DNA of 64,000 nt. Origin: Mucilaginibacter sp. cycad4 (GTDB taxonomy: Bacteria; Bacteroidota; Bacteroidia; Sphingobacteriales; Sphingobacteriaceae). Below are positions 9,719 to 19,401 of the stretch, one piece after another. Made by a program: the position numbers and the translations under genes. The notes beneath the pieces were generated by a model. That model was not told where the DNA came from, did not search any database, and saw only the letters and a program-made list of their open reading frames with translations. Positions within the stretch are counted from its first letter, which is position 1; each line of letters starts with the position of its first letter. The DNA lies in contig NZ_CP139559.1 of NCBI RefSeq assembly GCF_034263275.1, positions 1,736,001 to 1,800,000 of the forward strand, in the 5' to 3' direction.

Positions 9719-10741
9719 ATGAAGAAAATTGGATTTTTATCATTTGGACATTGGTCCGACCATCCTTCCTACAACACCCGTACGGCAGGGGATACCTTGC
9801 TTCAGTCGATTGACCTGGCTGTTGCGGCCGAAGAGATCGGTTTGGATGGCGCTTACTTTAGGGTGCACCATTTTGCGCGCCAGTTAGCATCGCCGTTTCC
9901 TTTGCTTTCTGCAATTGGCGCAAAAACCAGTAAAATAGAGATCGGAACAGGAGTGATTGATATGCGATACGAGAACCCGATGTACATGGTAGAGGATGCC
10001 GGTGCCGCCGATCTGATCTCCGGCGGGCGCTTACAATTAGGAATCAGCAGGGGTTCGCCGGAACAGGTGATCGACGGTTGGCGATATTTCGGTTACGAGC
10101 CTGCTGAAGGAGAAACTGATGCAGAAATGGGACGCCGCAAAGCACTGGAGTTTTTGGATAAACTGAAAGGGAAGGGGTTCGCGCAGCCCAACCCATACCC
10201 GATGTTTCCCAATCCACCTGGCTTGTTGCGCCTGGAACCGCACCCGGAAGGCTTGCATGAACGTATCTGGTGGGGCGCCGCCTCTAATGCTACCGCTATT
10301 TGGGCGGCCGAACACGGCATGCACCTGCAAAGTTCAACTTTAAAGTATGATGAAAGCGGTGAACCTTTTCATGTACAACAGGCTAAGCAGATCAGGTTAT
10401 ATAAAGACGCCTGGAAAAAAGCGGGACACGAACGGGGGCCACGAGTATCCGTAAGCCGGTCTATTTTTGCACTAATCACCGACCAGGACCGGTATTACTT
10501 TGGACAGCAAGCAAAAGCTGCCGATAGTTTCGGTTATATCGAAGCCGATAAACGTGCGGTCTTTGGAAAAAGCTATGCTGCCGAACCGGATCAGCTCATC
10601 AGGGAACTGGCCCGGGACGAAGCCATCCAGGAAGCCGATACGCTGCTGTTGACTATACCCAATACTTTGGGCGTCGATTACAATGTTCATGTGTTGTCGG
10701 CTATTCTGGAGCAAGTTGCCCCTGCACTGGGTTGGCGATAA
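9719..10741 (+). CDS. LLM-class flavin-dependent oxidoreductase
   Basis: 340 residues, bacterial luciferase-like TIM barrel. Family marks include the N-terminal beta strand KIGFLSFGHW, YFRVHHF at about 47-53, the IEIGTGVIDMRYENPMYMVEDAGAAD segment around 75-100, and SGGRLQLGISRGSP. Members use FMNH2 or F420H2 with oxygen to oxidise small molecules; the substrate cannot be read from sequence. It has its own promoter and stands alone between the LytTR system and the polysaccharide locus. Confidence 0.88.
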   Translation: MKKIGFLSFGHWSDHPSYNTRTAGDTLLQSIDLAVAAEEIGLDGAYFRVHHFARQLASPFPLLSAIGAKTSKIEIGTGVIDMRYENPMYMVEDAGAADLISGGRLQLGISRGSPEQVIDGWRYFGYEPAEGETDAEMGRRKALEFLDKLKGKGFAQPNPYPMFPNPPGLLRLEPHPEGLHERIWWGAASNATAIWAAEHGMHLQSSTLKYDESGEPFHVQQAKQIRLYKDAWKKAGHERGPRVSVSRSIFALITDQDRYYFGQQAKAADSFGYIEADKRAVFGKSYAAEPDQLIRELARDEAIQEADTLLLTIPNTLGVDYNVHVLSAILEQVAPALGWR

Positions 10742-10853
10742 AATAGCTACTTATTCACCCGTTTAACAAAGACAACATCAATAAATTGCCAGCTCAAGAG
10801 TGGGGGGCGGGTAGTTTTTTTCAGGCAGGGATAAACAATACAGCAATACAGGT

Positions 10854-13800
10854 TTACTTTCTTTCGGCCCCCTGGTAAACCATGGCGTTTTTAAAATTCT
10901 TCCTAAACTTTTTAATGTATTCAGAAGGTTTTAAATCAAATACCTTCTTAAACTGCTCGCGAAAATATTTGATATCTTTTATTCCAACAGCGTAAGCAGT
11001 TTCTAATATATTTAGATCGCTATGTACAAATAGCTGTGCAGCTTTTCGCAATCTGATAACCCTTATGAAGCTATTGGCTGGCTGACCTGAAATCATCTTG
11101 ATTTTTTTGTAAATCCCCGAATAAGACATATTTAGTTCGGAGGCTAAGGATTGCAGATTAAAATCCGGATCAGTAATATGCTCTTCCACAATCCGGATAC
11201 AGGAATCCAGAAACCTTTTGTATTCTATCGAGATAGTGTGCGGGTTATTGTTCAGTGTAATTTCATTATAAAAATATTGCTGAAGTGTGTTTCTGCTTTT
11301 AAGCAGCCCGCTAACCCGTGCTTTCAGGATATCTTTGTCAAAAGGTTTTCCGATATAATCATCGGCGCCCCTCTCAATACCCTTTAGTTTGATTTCGTTT
11401 GACGCACTTGCGGTTAAAAGGATGACAGGAATGTGAGAAGTTGTCATATTCCCTTTAGTAGCGGCACAAACTTCTATCCCGGTCATACCCTGCATCATGA
11501 CATCGCATATAACGATATCCGGCCACTGCTCATTAACAATTTTGATTCCATCCTCACCATTCGGCGCTACAAGAACATTATATTCAAGTTTAAATATCTG
11601 GCGGAGATACTCTCTCATATCCTCGTGGTCATCGATAATTAACAGTGTTTTGAGTTCAGACACTGATACTTCCTCTCCAGGGTCTGCTGCAGGTACTATA
11701 TCATTGGCTGTAGTTTCAGAATCTATCAATTCTTTTAAAAACTCAGAAGCAGTCGTTGGCTGTTCTGAGATAATTTGATCTTTTAGATGCGCTTTTCCTT
11801 TTTTAAAAGTAATTGTAAAGGCTGTTCCCTTTCCAGCCTGACTGTGATATTCAACGATTCCGGCCTGACGCTCTACAAAATTTTTTACAAGGTAAAGCCC
11901 AAGGCCAAATCCTCCATTTGACGTACTGGCCAAATCAGATAACTGGTAAAACCGGCTAAAAAGCTTGTCACCCACCTCTGGCGGAATCCCGCAACCGGTG
12001 TCCTCGACGATTATTGAAACCGCCTGTTCAGATTCTTCTGCACAAACACGAATTTTCCCGAGTTTTGGGGTGAACTTCATGGCGTTCGAGAGCAAATTAA
12101 ACAGTACGATCTCTGTTTTTTCCCGGTCTATATAAATATTCAAACAATCGGTTGATAACTCGAACTCAAGGTGGATCTGTTTCCTTTTTGCTTCATGTAC
12201 AAAACATAAATAAACCTCCTTACACAAATCGGTTATATTAACATTACTTATTCTCAGCTGATCAGATTCTGATTCGGCCTTTTTGAAAAGCAGCAACTGA
12301 TCTACCAAACCTAATAACCTGCGCGCATTTCTGTAAACGATGGTTAAATTTGAGGTGTCCACAGCCTTTTTTTCATTATACAAAAGTTCCTTAATAGGGT
12401 TAATGATTAATGTTAAAGGTGTCCTGAACTCATGCGAGATATTGGTAAAGAAGGCGAGCTTTCGTTCATTGAGTTCCTTTTCCTTTTCGCTTTCATAATG
12501 AGCTATCTGGATTTCATATTTTAATTTGGCCTGGCGGTCACGGTACAAAAGATACAGATAAACTATCCCTCCAATAAATATAACGTAAATTGTATATGCC
12601 CACCAGGTACGGTACCATGGCGGCGAAATAATGATGATCAGGGATTTAGGCGTCCTGTTCCAGATACCATCATTGTTGCTTGCTATAACTTTAAACGTAT
12701 AAGTTCCGGGATTAAGGTTGGTGTAAGTAACCCTTCGCTGGTTACCATTAAAGTTCCATTTTTCATCAAAGCCTTCCAGTTTATACCGGTAAACATTTTT
12801 TTCCGAATGGGTATAATTAAGCGAAACAAATTCAATGGAAAATACATTTTGATCATAATTAAGAAAGGCGGTATCAGCTGCGCCTACCGGCCTTTTCAAC
12901 GGTGAATCGGCACCCGGTTTCACAGATTTATTAAACACCTGGAAGTCGGTGAAGTAAATCTGCGGGATTTTATCGTTCAACTTAATTTTTGAAGGATCGA
13001 ATACCACTACACCTGAATTTCCTCCTAAATAAATTTGCCCATCTGCTGATTTGTAAATAAGCGAATGCGAAAACACGCCGTCGCCCTCATCAAAATTAGT
13101 TATGGCTAATGTTTGGGGTGTAAACTTTGATACCCCGGTGGCAGAATTGATCCAAAGATTTCCCGACTCATCTTCAACCACATTACTGAAAACGTTGCTT
13201 GAAAATCCATTTTTACGTGAATAAACAACGAAAGAATCGCTTTCCTGAACGTATTTATTTAATCCGTCGGCAGTACAGATCCAGATATTTTTTTTACTAT
13301 CCTCAAATACACAATGCACAATATTATTGCTCAGGCTACTTGCAATTTTATCATCATAAGTATAGTGATGAAAAATCCCGGTTTTGGGGTCAAAACGATC
13401 GACTCCGTTTCCGCTTGTTCCAATCCATACATTGCCTTTGCTATCTTTTAAAAGGTTATAAATATGGTTACTGGCAATTGAATTAGGGTTTCTGTCGTCA
13501 TTATAATAATGTTTAAATTGCTGTGTTTCTTCATTATAAATCTTTAAACCGGCATCTGTAGCGAGCCAATATTTATGGGGGCTTACTTCAAGAATGTCCC
13601 TGAAAACATCTTCATTAAAGAAATTGCTCAGTGCTGAATGGTGAAAGTGGTGTATAAACCTATTATTCCTGCTGTCAAACTTATCAAACCCATTTTCGGT
13701 TGCTGCCCATAACACGCCACTATTGTCTAAATATATTTTGCCAACCTGATTGCTGCTAATACTTGAGGGATCATTGGTGTGTTGAAATAACCTTGTCGTC

Positions 13801-14960
13801 CTCTTCAGTAAATCAAACTTATAAAGCCCTTCGTTGGTAGCCAGCCACAGCATATTGCCTTGCAATAACATACTTTTTGCTTCGCGAGGTGCGATTGATA
13901 AGGGAATGAAGTGGAATTTATATTGTGTAAAATCAACTTTTGTTAAAGCATCTTTGCCGCAAAGCCACATAATCCCTGCTCCATCATTGTAAACGTAGCC
14001 ATCTGCGGTACTATTAACATTGCCAATTTTTCGCCATTGGCCATTGCCCTTATTTATAAAATAAAACCCGCCGTTGCTTCCAACAACTAAGGTGGAGTCA
14101 TTAGCCTTATCAATGCTAAAAGCTCCTATATTAATATTATCATGACTTGAAAATCGGATATATTGCTGGTTTTTAGGATTAAAACAAAAAAGGCCGCTCC
14201 AATAGGTGCCCACCCAAATACAACCGTTTTTTTGATCGTAAAAAAGGCTCCAAATATCATTAGGGCTTTTTTTAAGCTGGGATTCAGTCTGCGGGTAATT
14301 GCTGAAGTGTTTACTGATTTTATCGAATTTATTTAATCCGCCGTTCCAGTTTCCCAACCACAGGTTTTTCTTATCATCCTCGACAATTGCATTTACCGAC
14401 TTCCCTCTTATTGAAAATCGATCGTCCGGATTGGGTTTATAGCTAATAAATGATTGCTTATTTGCCATATATTGATTAAAACCATCATCTGTACCTATCC
14501 AGATCGTTCCTTCTCTATCGCAGAAGATGGAAAAAATCTTATTGTTACTTACCGATTCGTTGATCTTATCGCTATGATAAAATCGTTCAAACTTCTCCGT
14601 ATTGGGATCCAAAACATTTAAGCCGTCCATTGTCCCAACCCATATCTTTCCATTTTTATCTTCTGCCAGCGCACTGATAAAATTTGAACTTATACTTGCC
14701 GTGTTTCCGGGAATATTTACTAAACTTTCAAAGGTGTAGCCATCAAACTTGCAAAGCCCATTATCTGTTCCTATCCACATATACCCACGGCTGTCTTTAA
14801 GTGCCACTGTTACATTTTCGGATGGCAGCCCATCATGAGTGGTATATGATTTCAACGCAAAGTTCCTTACATCATTAGTTGAAAAGTTTGTCGAAATCTG
14901 TGCATTCAGGCCAGCTACAAACAGGAGATTAGTCAGGAAAAACAAGACAGCTTTATACAT
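10854..14960 (-). CDS. Hybrid two-component system sensor/regulator (PUL-type HTCS)
   Basis: 1368 residues from ATG at 14960. An upstream GTG at 15008 would add 16 residues in front of a clean signal peptide (MYKAVLFFLTNLLFVAGLNAQ), so I prefer the ATG. Order: signal peptide; two seven-blade regulator-propeller arrays (about 25-690) with repeated IWIGT-type strands; Y_Y_Y domain (about 700-790); transmembrane helix near 800; HisKA with His843 in ISHEFRTPLT; HATPase with GFGLGLYLV; receiver with Asp1153 in ICDVMM; C-terminal AraC-type DNA-binding domain. This one-protein system senses a glycan fragment in the periplasm and activates polysaccharide genes. It lies between the oxidoreductase and the divergent GH5-like gene, with SusD/SusC beyond. 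Confidence 0.93.
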   Translation of the reverse strand: MYKAVLFFLTNLLFVAGLNAQISTNFSTNDVRNFALKSYTTHDGLPSENVTVALKDSRGYMWIGTDNGLCKFDGYTFESLVNIPGNTASISSNFISALAEDKNGKIWVGTMDGLNVLDPNTEKFERFYHSDKINESVSNNKIFSIFCDREGTIWIGTDDGFNQYMANKQSFISYKPNPDDRFSIRGKSVNAIVEDDKKNLWLGNWNGGLNKFDKISKHFSNYPQTESQLKKSPNDIWSLFYDQKNGCIWVGTYWSGLFCFNPKNQQYIRFSSHDNINIGAFSIDKANDSTLVVGSNGGFYFINKGNGQWRKIGNVNSTADGYVYNDGAGIMWLCGKDALTKVDFTQYKFHFIPLSIAPREAKSMLLQGNMLWLATNEGLYKFDLLKRTTRLFQHTNDPSSISSNQVGKIYLDNSGVLWAATENGFDKFDSRNNRFIHHFHHSALSNFFNEDVFRDILEVSPHKYWLATDAGLKIYNEETQQFKHYYNDDRNPNSIASNHIYNLLKDSKGNVWIGTSGNGVDRFDPKTGIFHHYTYDDKIASSLSNNIVHCVFEDSKKNIWICTADGLNKYVQESDSFVVYSRKNGFSSNVFSNVVEDESGNLWINSATGVSKFTPQTLAITNFDEGDGVFSHSLIYKSADGQIYLGGNSGVVVFDPSKIKLNDKIPQIYFTDFQVFNKSVKPGADSPLKRPVGAADTAFLNYDQNVFSIEFVSLNYTHSEKNVYRYKLEGFDEKWNFNGNQRRVTYTNLNPGTYTFKVIASNNDGIWNRTPKSLIIIISPPWYRTWWAYTIYVIFIGGIVYLYLLYRDRQAKLKYEIQIAHYESEKEKELNERKLAFFTNISHEFRTPLTLIINPIKELLYNEKKAVDTSNLTIVYRNARRLLGLVDQLLLFKKAESESDQLRISNVNITDLCKEVYLCFVHEAKRKQIHLEFELSTDCLNIYIDREKTEIVLFNLLSNAMKFTPKLGKIRVCAEESEQAVSIIVEDTGCGIPPEVGDKLFSRFYQLSDLASTSNGGFGLGLYLVKNFVERQAGIVEYHSQAGKGTAFTITFKKGKAHLKDQIISEQPTTASEFLKELIDSETTANDIVPAADPGEEVSVSELKTLLIIDDHEDMREYLRQIFKLEYNVLVAPNGEDGIKIVNEQWPDIVICDVMMQGMTGIEVCAATKGNMTTSHIPVILLTASASNEIKLKGIERGADDYIGKPFDKDILKARVSGLLKSRNTLQQYFYNEITLNNNPHTISIEYKRFLDSCIRIVEEHITDPDFNLQSLASELNMSYSGIYKKIKMISGQPANSFIRVIRLRKAAQLFVHSDLNILETAYAVGIKDIKYFREQFKKVFDLKPSEYIKKFRKNFKNAMVYQGAERK

Positions 14961-15823
14961 AAGTCCGTTATCACTTTTAATTAGATAAATACAATACAGT
15001 ATTATCACTAATAATTTTACAGTATAAGTTAGGCATCACAACCTTTGCTTCGTTAGGTTAGCCACTAAAATATTGTACTTAATACACTTATATTTTTCAG
15101 GATAAAGGCAATTCAGCAATGTACGCACATAAACATTAGCTGTACTACAAATGCCGACGAACGGTCTTTTAATGTCGAAGTATTAAATCTTGGTTTGATA
15201 CATTCTTCATGTTCGGATTGATAATGCTCAAACCTCATTTAATACTCATTAAATGATCCATCAGTCTCCTTAAATTTTGGCAGAACCTCTCATATAATCC
15301 TGAAGCATTAAGTTTATAAGGCAATCAAATTTAAATAAATTATTAATTGTATTTATAACAATAATTATAAACAGAAAGCATTGATGCGTGATTTAAATCG
15401 GAGAAGAAAAAATTGATAAAAATCTAAGCTGTTGTGTTAAAACTTCATAAAGTGCCACTTTATCCCCTCAATATTGAGGCTTTACCCCCTTTTCAATTCA
15501 TGCTTTTTAAAAGAAATTTAGGTCAACCATATAAGCACGGATTTTCAATTGCCATTGTTACTCACAGCCATTTTTATTGGCTAATTAAATTACTGACGGT
15601 TACATCCAGCAGTGATTGAGGGTTAATTATTGGCCGGGAAAATCTAATTTTTTCAAGACATCTACCATGAGAATATTCGATTTGTGCCTGAATATTCTAT
15701 CGGTTAGTTTACAACTAACTGATAGAATCCCCTTTGTGTTAAAGCAGGGAAGGGCCCCACCGTACTAAAAATCAAAACCGATTGATCAAAAAGAGCTACT
15801 TATTTAACACCTAATATAAAATT
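14961..15823. other. Divergent intergenic region between HTCS and GH5-like gene
   Basis: About 860 AT-rich bases with no supportable gene. A 61-codon plus-strand frame at 15434-15619 has no family resemblance and no promoter match. The interval should hold the promoters of both divergent genes; the strongest structure is the hairpin at 15694-15728. Confidence 0.5.
15694..15728 (+). promoter_or_regulatory. Strong inverted repeat upstream of the GH5-like gene
   Basis: A 15-base arm at 15694-15708 (ATTCTATCGGTTAGT) pairs with 15714-15728 with one G-U wobble and a 5-base loop. It ends about 95 bases before the start codon. No T-run follows on the plus strand, so a leader-RNA structure or operator is more likely than a terminator. 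The palindrome GAATATTC lies just upstream and the left arm shares a GAATATTC copy. Confidence 0.5.
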
Positions 15824-17296
15824 ATGAGAAAAAATTTAACTACCGGGGCACTATGCTGCCTGTTAGTCCTGGCTATGGGCTGTTCTAAAGATTCTATTCA
15901 AAAAGGCGCTGATCTATCAGGTCAAAAGTTTGGAAAACAATCATTTGCCCTCTCAACCACCAATACAAACGGTTTCAGGGGTATAAACTGGGCCGACCCT
16001 AATGGAAACGAGGGCGACGGAAGGGTTGTATTGCCCAGTGGTATGACAACATCCCTCACCGCAACACAGGCCGCCACTTTGGCTACCAGTATATCCAGTG
16101 CCGTTAAAACAAGCGGAGGTACCACCATCAGGATGCCCATTAATCCCTGGACCGCATCAAGCTCAACCTATTGGCCGGTTTACCAGGCTGCTATTAACGC
16201 AGTTGTAGCCAATGGTTGCAAGGTGATCCTGTGCTACTGGCCGGTTGGTGTACACCACGTGCCTGATACCGCCCAATGGCATACCATGTGGACAACTGTA
16301 AATAATGTATATAAAAACAACACATCGGTATTATATGAACCTATCAACGAGCCGGTTGATTACTCAAGTACAGATTTAAATAACCTATATGCCGGTTTCT
16401 TAACCACTTATAGCCCGGCCGATGGAAAATGTATCCTGGATGGTACCGGTTATGCTGCAGACGTAACTGCTGTTGGCGCCGATTCGAGATTAGCCAATCA
16501 ATATCTTGGCCTGCATTGCTACTGGTGGTTCTGGGGCTCGTACAATGTTTGGTCAAGCTACTACAGTATCATGTCGGCCAGGACAGGCTCTTATGCTTCG
16601 CGTACCATAGTTACCGAGGTCGGTATCGAAACATTCAGGAACATGAGTTTCTGGTGGCAATGGGATACCGGCGTATATGTTGACCAGGCATTTCTGACCG
16701 GATCACTTGCTTATGCCAAGGATAATTCAATGGGAACAATTGCGTGGTCGGGTGTTAATGATATTGATACCTATCGTTGGTACACAGCAAACAATAACCT
16801 CACCGAGGTTAGCCCGGGCACTGCCAACATGTTCAAGTGGTCATGGAAACTTACAGCCTCACCTGTATGGATAGGGCCGGTTGCCGACGGGCGGTACCAG
16901 CTTCAGAACCGCGCCTCGGGCCTTATGCTTGATAATTTGGGCAGTACTACCGATGGTGCAGCGGTAGCTCAATGGGCATCGGGAACAAGCAACAATCAGA
17001 AATGGAATATAAGCTATACTGCAGGTTATTATACTTTAAGCTGTGTTACAGGAAAAGAATGCCTTGATGTGGGTACCAATACTACCGATGGGTCAAATGT
17101 TTTACAGTACGTGGTAGGCACAAGTACTAACCAGCGTTGGTCGCTTGTATCAACCGGAGATGGTTATTACCGGGTAATTAACCTTACGACGGGTAAATGC
17201 CTTGATACAGGTGGTTTAACTGCCAACGGGTCATCTGTACAACAATGGTACCAGGGCTCAAGCTACAATCAACAATGGAAGCTTATTGCTCAATAA
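15824..17296 (+). CDS. GH5-like glycoside hydrolase lipoprotein with ricin-type lectin domain
   Basis: 490 residues. Lipoprotein signal with lipobox LAMGC (Cys20) followed by SKDS. The catalytic domain (about 45-345) is a clan GH-A barrel: FRGINW at 51-56, IRMP at 102-105, acid/base Glu176 in YEPINEP, HCYWW at 231-235, and nucleophile candidate Glu265 in VTEVG. A C-terminal ricin-type beta-trefoil (about 350-490) shows three QxW-type repeats (NQKW, NQRW, NQQW), which would bind carbohydrate. It is the only enzyme of this locus in the window. The target polysaccharide cannot be decided; endo-acting beta-glucan, mannan or xylan hydrolysis are all known in GH5. It is expected at the cell surface. 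Confidence 0.85.
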   Translation: MRKNLTTGALCCLLVLAMGCSKDSIQKGADLSGQKFGKQSFALSTTNTNGFRGINWADPNGNEGDGRVVLPSGMTTSLTATQAATLATSISSAVKTSGGTTIRMPINPWTASSSTYWPVYQAAINAVVANGCKVILCYWPVGVHHVPDTAQWHTMWTTVNNVYKNNTSVLYEPINEPVDYSSTDLNNLYAGFLTTYSPADGKCILDGTGYAADVTAVGADSRLANQYLGLHCYWWFWGSYNVWSSYYSIMSARTGSYASRTIVTEVGIETFRNMSFWWQWDTGVYVDQAFLTGSLAYAKDNSMGTIAWSGVNDIDTYRWYTANNNLTEVSPGTANMFKWSWKLTASPVWIGPVADGRYQLQNRASGLMLDNLGSTTDGAAVAQWASGTSNNQKWNISYTAGYYTLSCVTGKECLDVGTNTTDGSNVLQYVVGTSTNQRWSLVSTGDGYYRVINLTTGKCLDTGGLTANGSSVQQWYQGSSYNQQWKLIAQ

Positions 17297-17363
17297 AATC
17301 ACAATGCTAATAGCCCGGAGAAGCTCCCTGCTTTAGTTTATCTAATATCCCAAGCCCGTGCTT

Positions 17364-17396
17364 AAAAGGTTGTCTCCAAAAAAGACGACCTTTTTT
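17364..17396 (+). terminator. Rho-independent terminator of the GH5-like gene
   Basis: An 11-base arm AAAAGGTTGTC (17364-17374) pairs with GACGACCTTTT (17384-17394) with one G-U wobble, and is followed by further T residues. It lies 68 bases after the GH5 stop. Confidence 0.75.
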
Positions 17397-17401
17397 ATTA
17401 A

Positions 17402-17640
17402 TTATTTGCTGCATAAGTAATTGTTTAAGCCCAAATTGAAGAATAAATAACATGGCGTTGTGTTTGGCTCACCCGGTATACGCAACGCCGGGCTCTCTAC
17501 GCCGCGCGTAAAGAGGCAGGAAATTAAAAAAGTAGACCCTCTTTTTGTGAAGCAAAGAGGGGTGACGGGTGCAGTGAAGTCGGCGAGTTGATGCACCGGA
17601 TAATTTTCACAATTATATCTTTTCATCTGCTATTATTCAT
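17402..17640. repeat. Structured GC-rich intergenic element
   Basis: A locally GC-rich block inside an AT-rich intergenic space. It contains a short hairpin of CTCTACGC with GCGTAAAGAG near 17496-17515 and a second of CCCTCTTT with AAAGAGGG near 17538-17563. The minus strand carries a 74-codon frame over it that looks like a by-product of base composition rather than protein. It resembles the short dispersed intergenic elements seen in Sphingobacteriaceae genomes, but only one copy is in this window, so repeat status is inference. Confidence 0.35.
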
Positions 17641-17740
17641 GGAAGACAATCCTGTATAGTGAAAATACTTTTAGCTATTTCACGACCGTAGCAGATTTTA
17701 AACTAAGCGCAAGACAGACAGTGTTTTACTTAAAACAAAG

Positions 17741-17780
17741 CCCTCGATAAACTGCCACAAATGGGAAGTTTTACCGAGGG
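17741..17780 (-). terminator. Terminator after the SusD/SusC operon
   Basis: CCCTCGATAAACT (17741-17753) pairs imperfectly with AGTTTTACCGAGGG (17767-17780). Read on the minus strand the stem is followed by CTTTGTTTT. It lies about 57 bases beyond the susD-like stop, as expected for the end of that transcript. Confidence 0.6.
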
Positions 17781-17836
17781 TTATGTTTTAAGATAGGTTA
17801 CCAATCACATCATTTTATGATGTGATCTCCGGCGCC

Positions 17837-19390
17837 TTAATATCCCGGATTGTTAGGTAACAATTTGTTGTTAATATCAATATCAGCCTGGGGTATTGGC
17901 CATAACCATCCTTTGGCTGCATTAAATGTCCTGGTTTCTAACTTAACCTGGCTAAATTTCCAGGTAGATGCACTTGCCGGGTTACTCAGTAATGATTTGT
18001 CATAACCATACACGTCATGAACCAGTGACTGGTCTTTCCATCGTAATATGTCGGCATACCGGGTACCTTCCATAAAGAATTCAACCCTGCGTTCATGGCG
18101 TAAAACCGCACGTAATTGCGCCTGGCTCAAGCTGGAACCTTCTACACTTTCAACCGTTGGCATATTTACCCGTGCCCGCACCTGGTCAATAAGTGTATAG
18201 ATTTCTGCCGCAGTGCTTCCGGATTCAATCAAGGCTTCGGCGCGGATCAGCAATACATCAGCGTAACGCATCAGGATAGTATTCAGGGAACAATTATTGG
18301 GGTCTGCAATGCCAATCGCCGCATACTTGCGCGGACGAGCCCCTGATGGAACCACATCATTGGCTGGAATATAGGTGGTTGAACCCCACTGAGAGCCCGG
18401 CAGCACCACCGAAGCAGCCAACCTTGGATCACGATTGACATAAGGATTTTGAGCATTGTATCCTGAAGCCGAATTAGTAATTGGCAACCCATTGGCCATA
18501 TAGTATGAATCTATCAAGTCGGCGGTAACATTTGGTGTTGGCCAAACGCTTAAAGATAACGCAGATGACGGCCAGGGTTGTGGTTGGGTGGTTGGTATAT
18601 ATTGGATATCAAAAATTACTTCGCTGTTGTTTTCATGCGTTTCATCAAACAACAAACCATAATTGGAATATAAACTATAAGCTTTAAGGTCAATAACATC
18701 CTGCGCTGCCTGTGCGGCATCAGCCCATTTTCCGTTATATAAAAGCACTTTTGCTTTATAGGCCAGGGCGGCGCCTTTTGTTGCACGGCCCACGTCAGAA
18801 CCCGAATAGGAGGTTGGCAGCGCCGCAGCGGCGTCTGTAAGGTCAGCTACGATCTGTGTTAACACAGTGGCTTTGGCCGTTCTGGAAACATATGCGTCTG
18901 AAAGTGACTGAACCTGCGTAATTAATGGCACATCACCAAAATAAGCGATTAGATCAACATATGCGTAACCACGTAAAAACTTCGCCTCCGCTGCCATTTG
19001 GCTTTTTACTGTAGCATCAATACTTGCAGCGGCAACATCCTTAAGAAACTCATTAGCCCTTGAAATAATAGCATAATCCTGTGTCCACTTAGCGTATGGG
19101 GCCCAGCTATTGGATGTTGTTTGCCATTCTCCTACTTCTTTCGAGCCTTGCCATGCATCCTGGCAATAGGCGTTATCTGATTCAAAATCAAATTGAAAAA
19201 ATTGTGCCGGCGTTGCATTAGGTTGTATGGCATTGTAAATACCAACCAGTGCCATTTTTACCTGGGTTTCATTTTGGTAAAATGTGGAAGGCGATAAACG
19301 GTCATTTGGCGTCTTGTCCAAAAGGCCTTTCTTGCAGCTTGCAAGATTAATAACAGATAACACGGTTAAGACTTTATATATATTTTTCAT
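17837..19390 (-). CDS. SusD/RagB-family starch-binding-like lipoprotein
   Basis: 517 residues. Lipobox NLASC with Cys19, then KKGLLDKTPNDRLSPSTFYQNE, the usual SusD opening. The central helical repeats include AEAKFLRGYAYVDLIAYFGDVPLI, a strong family signature, and the C terminus has RHERRVEFFMEGTRYADILRWK and LWPIPQADIDINN. SusD proteins sit on the outer face of the outer membrane and cap the SusC channel, delivering oligosaccharide. The gene starts 11 bases after the SusC gene on the same strand. Confidence 0.95.
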   Translation of the reverse strand: MKNIYKVLTVLSVINLASCKKGLLDKTPNDRLSPSTFYQNETQVKMALVGIYNAIQPNATPAQFFQFDFESDNAYCQDAWQGSKEVGEWQTTSNSWAPYAKWTQDYAIISRANEFLKDVAAASIDATVKSQMAAEAKFLRGYAYVDLIAYFGDVPLITQVQSLSDAYVSRTAKATVLTQIVADLTDAAAALPTSYSGSDVGRATKGAALAYKAKVLLYNGKWADAAQAAQDVIDLKAYSLYSNYGLLFDETHENNSEVIFDIQYIPTTQPQPWPSSALSLSVWPTPNVTADLIDSYYMANGLPITNSASGYNAQNPYVNRDPRLAASVVLPGSQWGSTTYIPANDVVPSGARPRKYAAIGIADPNNCSLNTILMRYADVLLIRAEALIESGSTAAEIYTLIDQVRARVNMPTVESVEGSSLSQAQLRAVLRHERRVEFFMEGTRYADILRWKDQSLVHDVYGYDKSLLSNPASASTWKFSQVKLETRTFNAAKGWLWPIPQADIDINNKLLPNNPGY

Positions 19391-19401
19391 GATTTTATCA
19401 T

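Noticed and set aside
14961..15008. Longer HTCS start at GTG 15008
   Set aside because: Adds 16 residues in front of an otherwise normal signal peptide; ATG at 14960 fits better.
15434..15619. 61-codon plus-strand frame upstream of the GH5-like gene
   Set aside because: No family resemblance, no -7/-33 match, and located in an AT-rich control region.
17402..17626. 74-codon minus-strand frame
   Set aside because: Covers a hairpin-rich intergenic element; the protein sequence appears to be a by-product of it.
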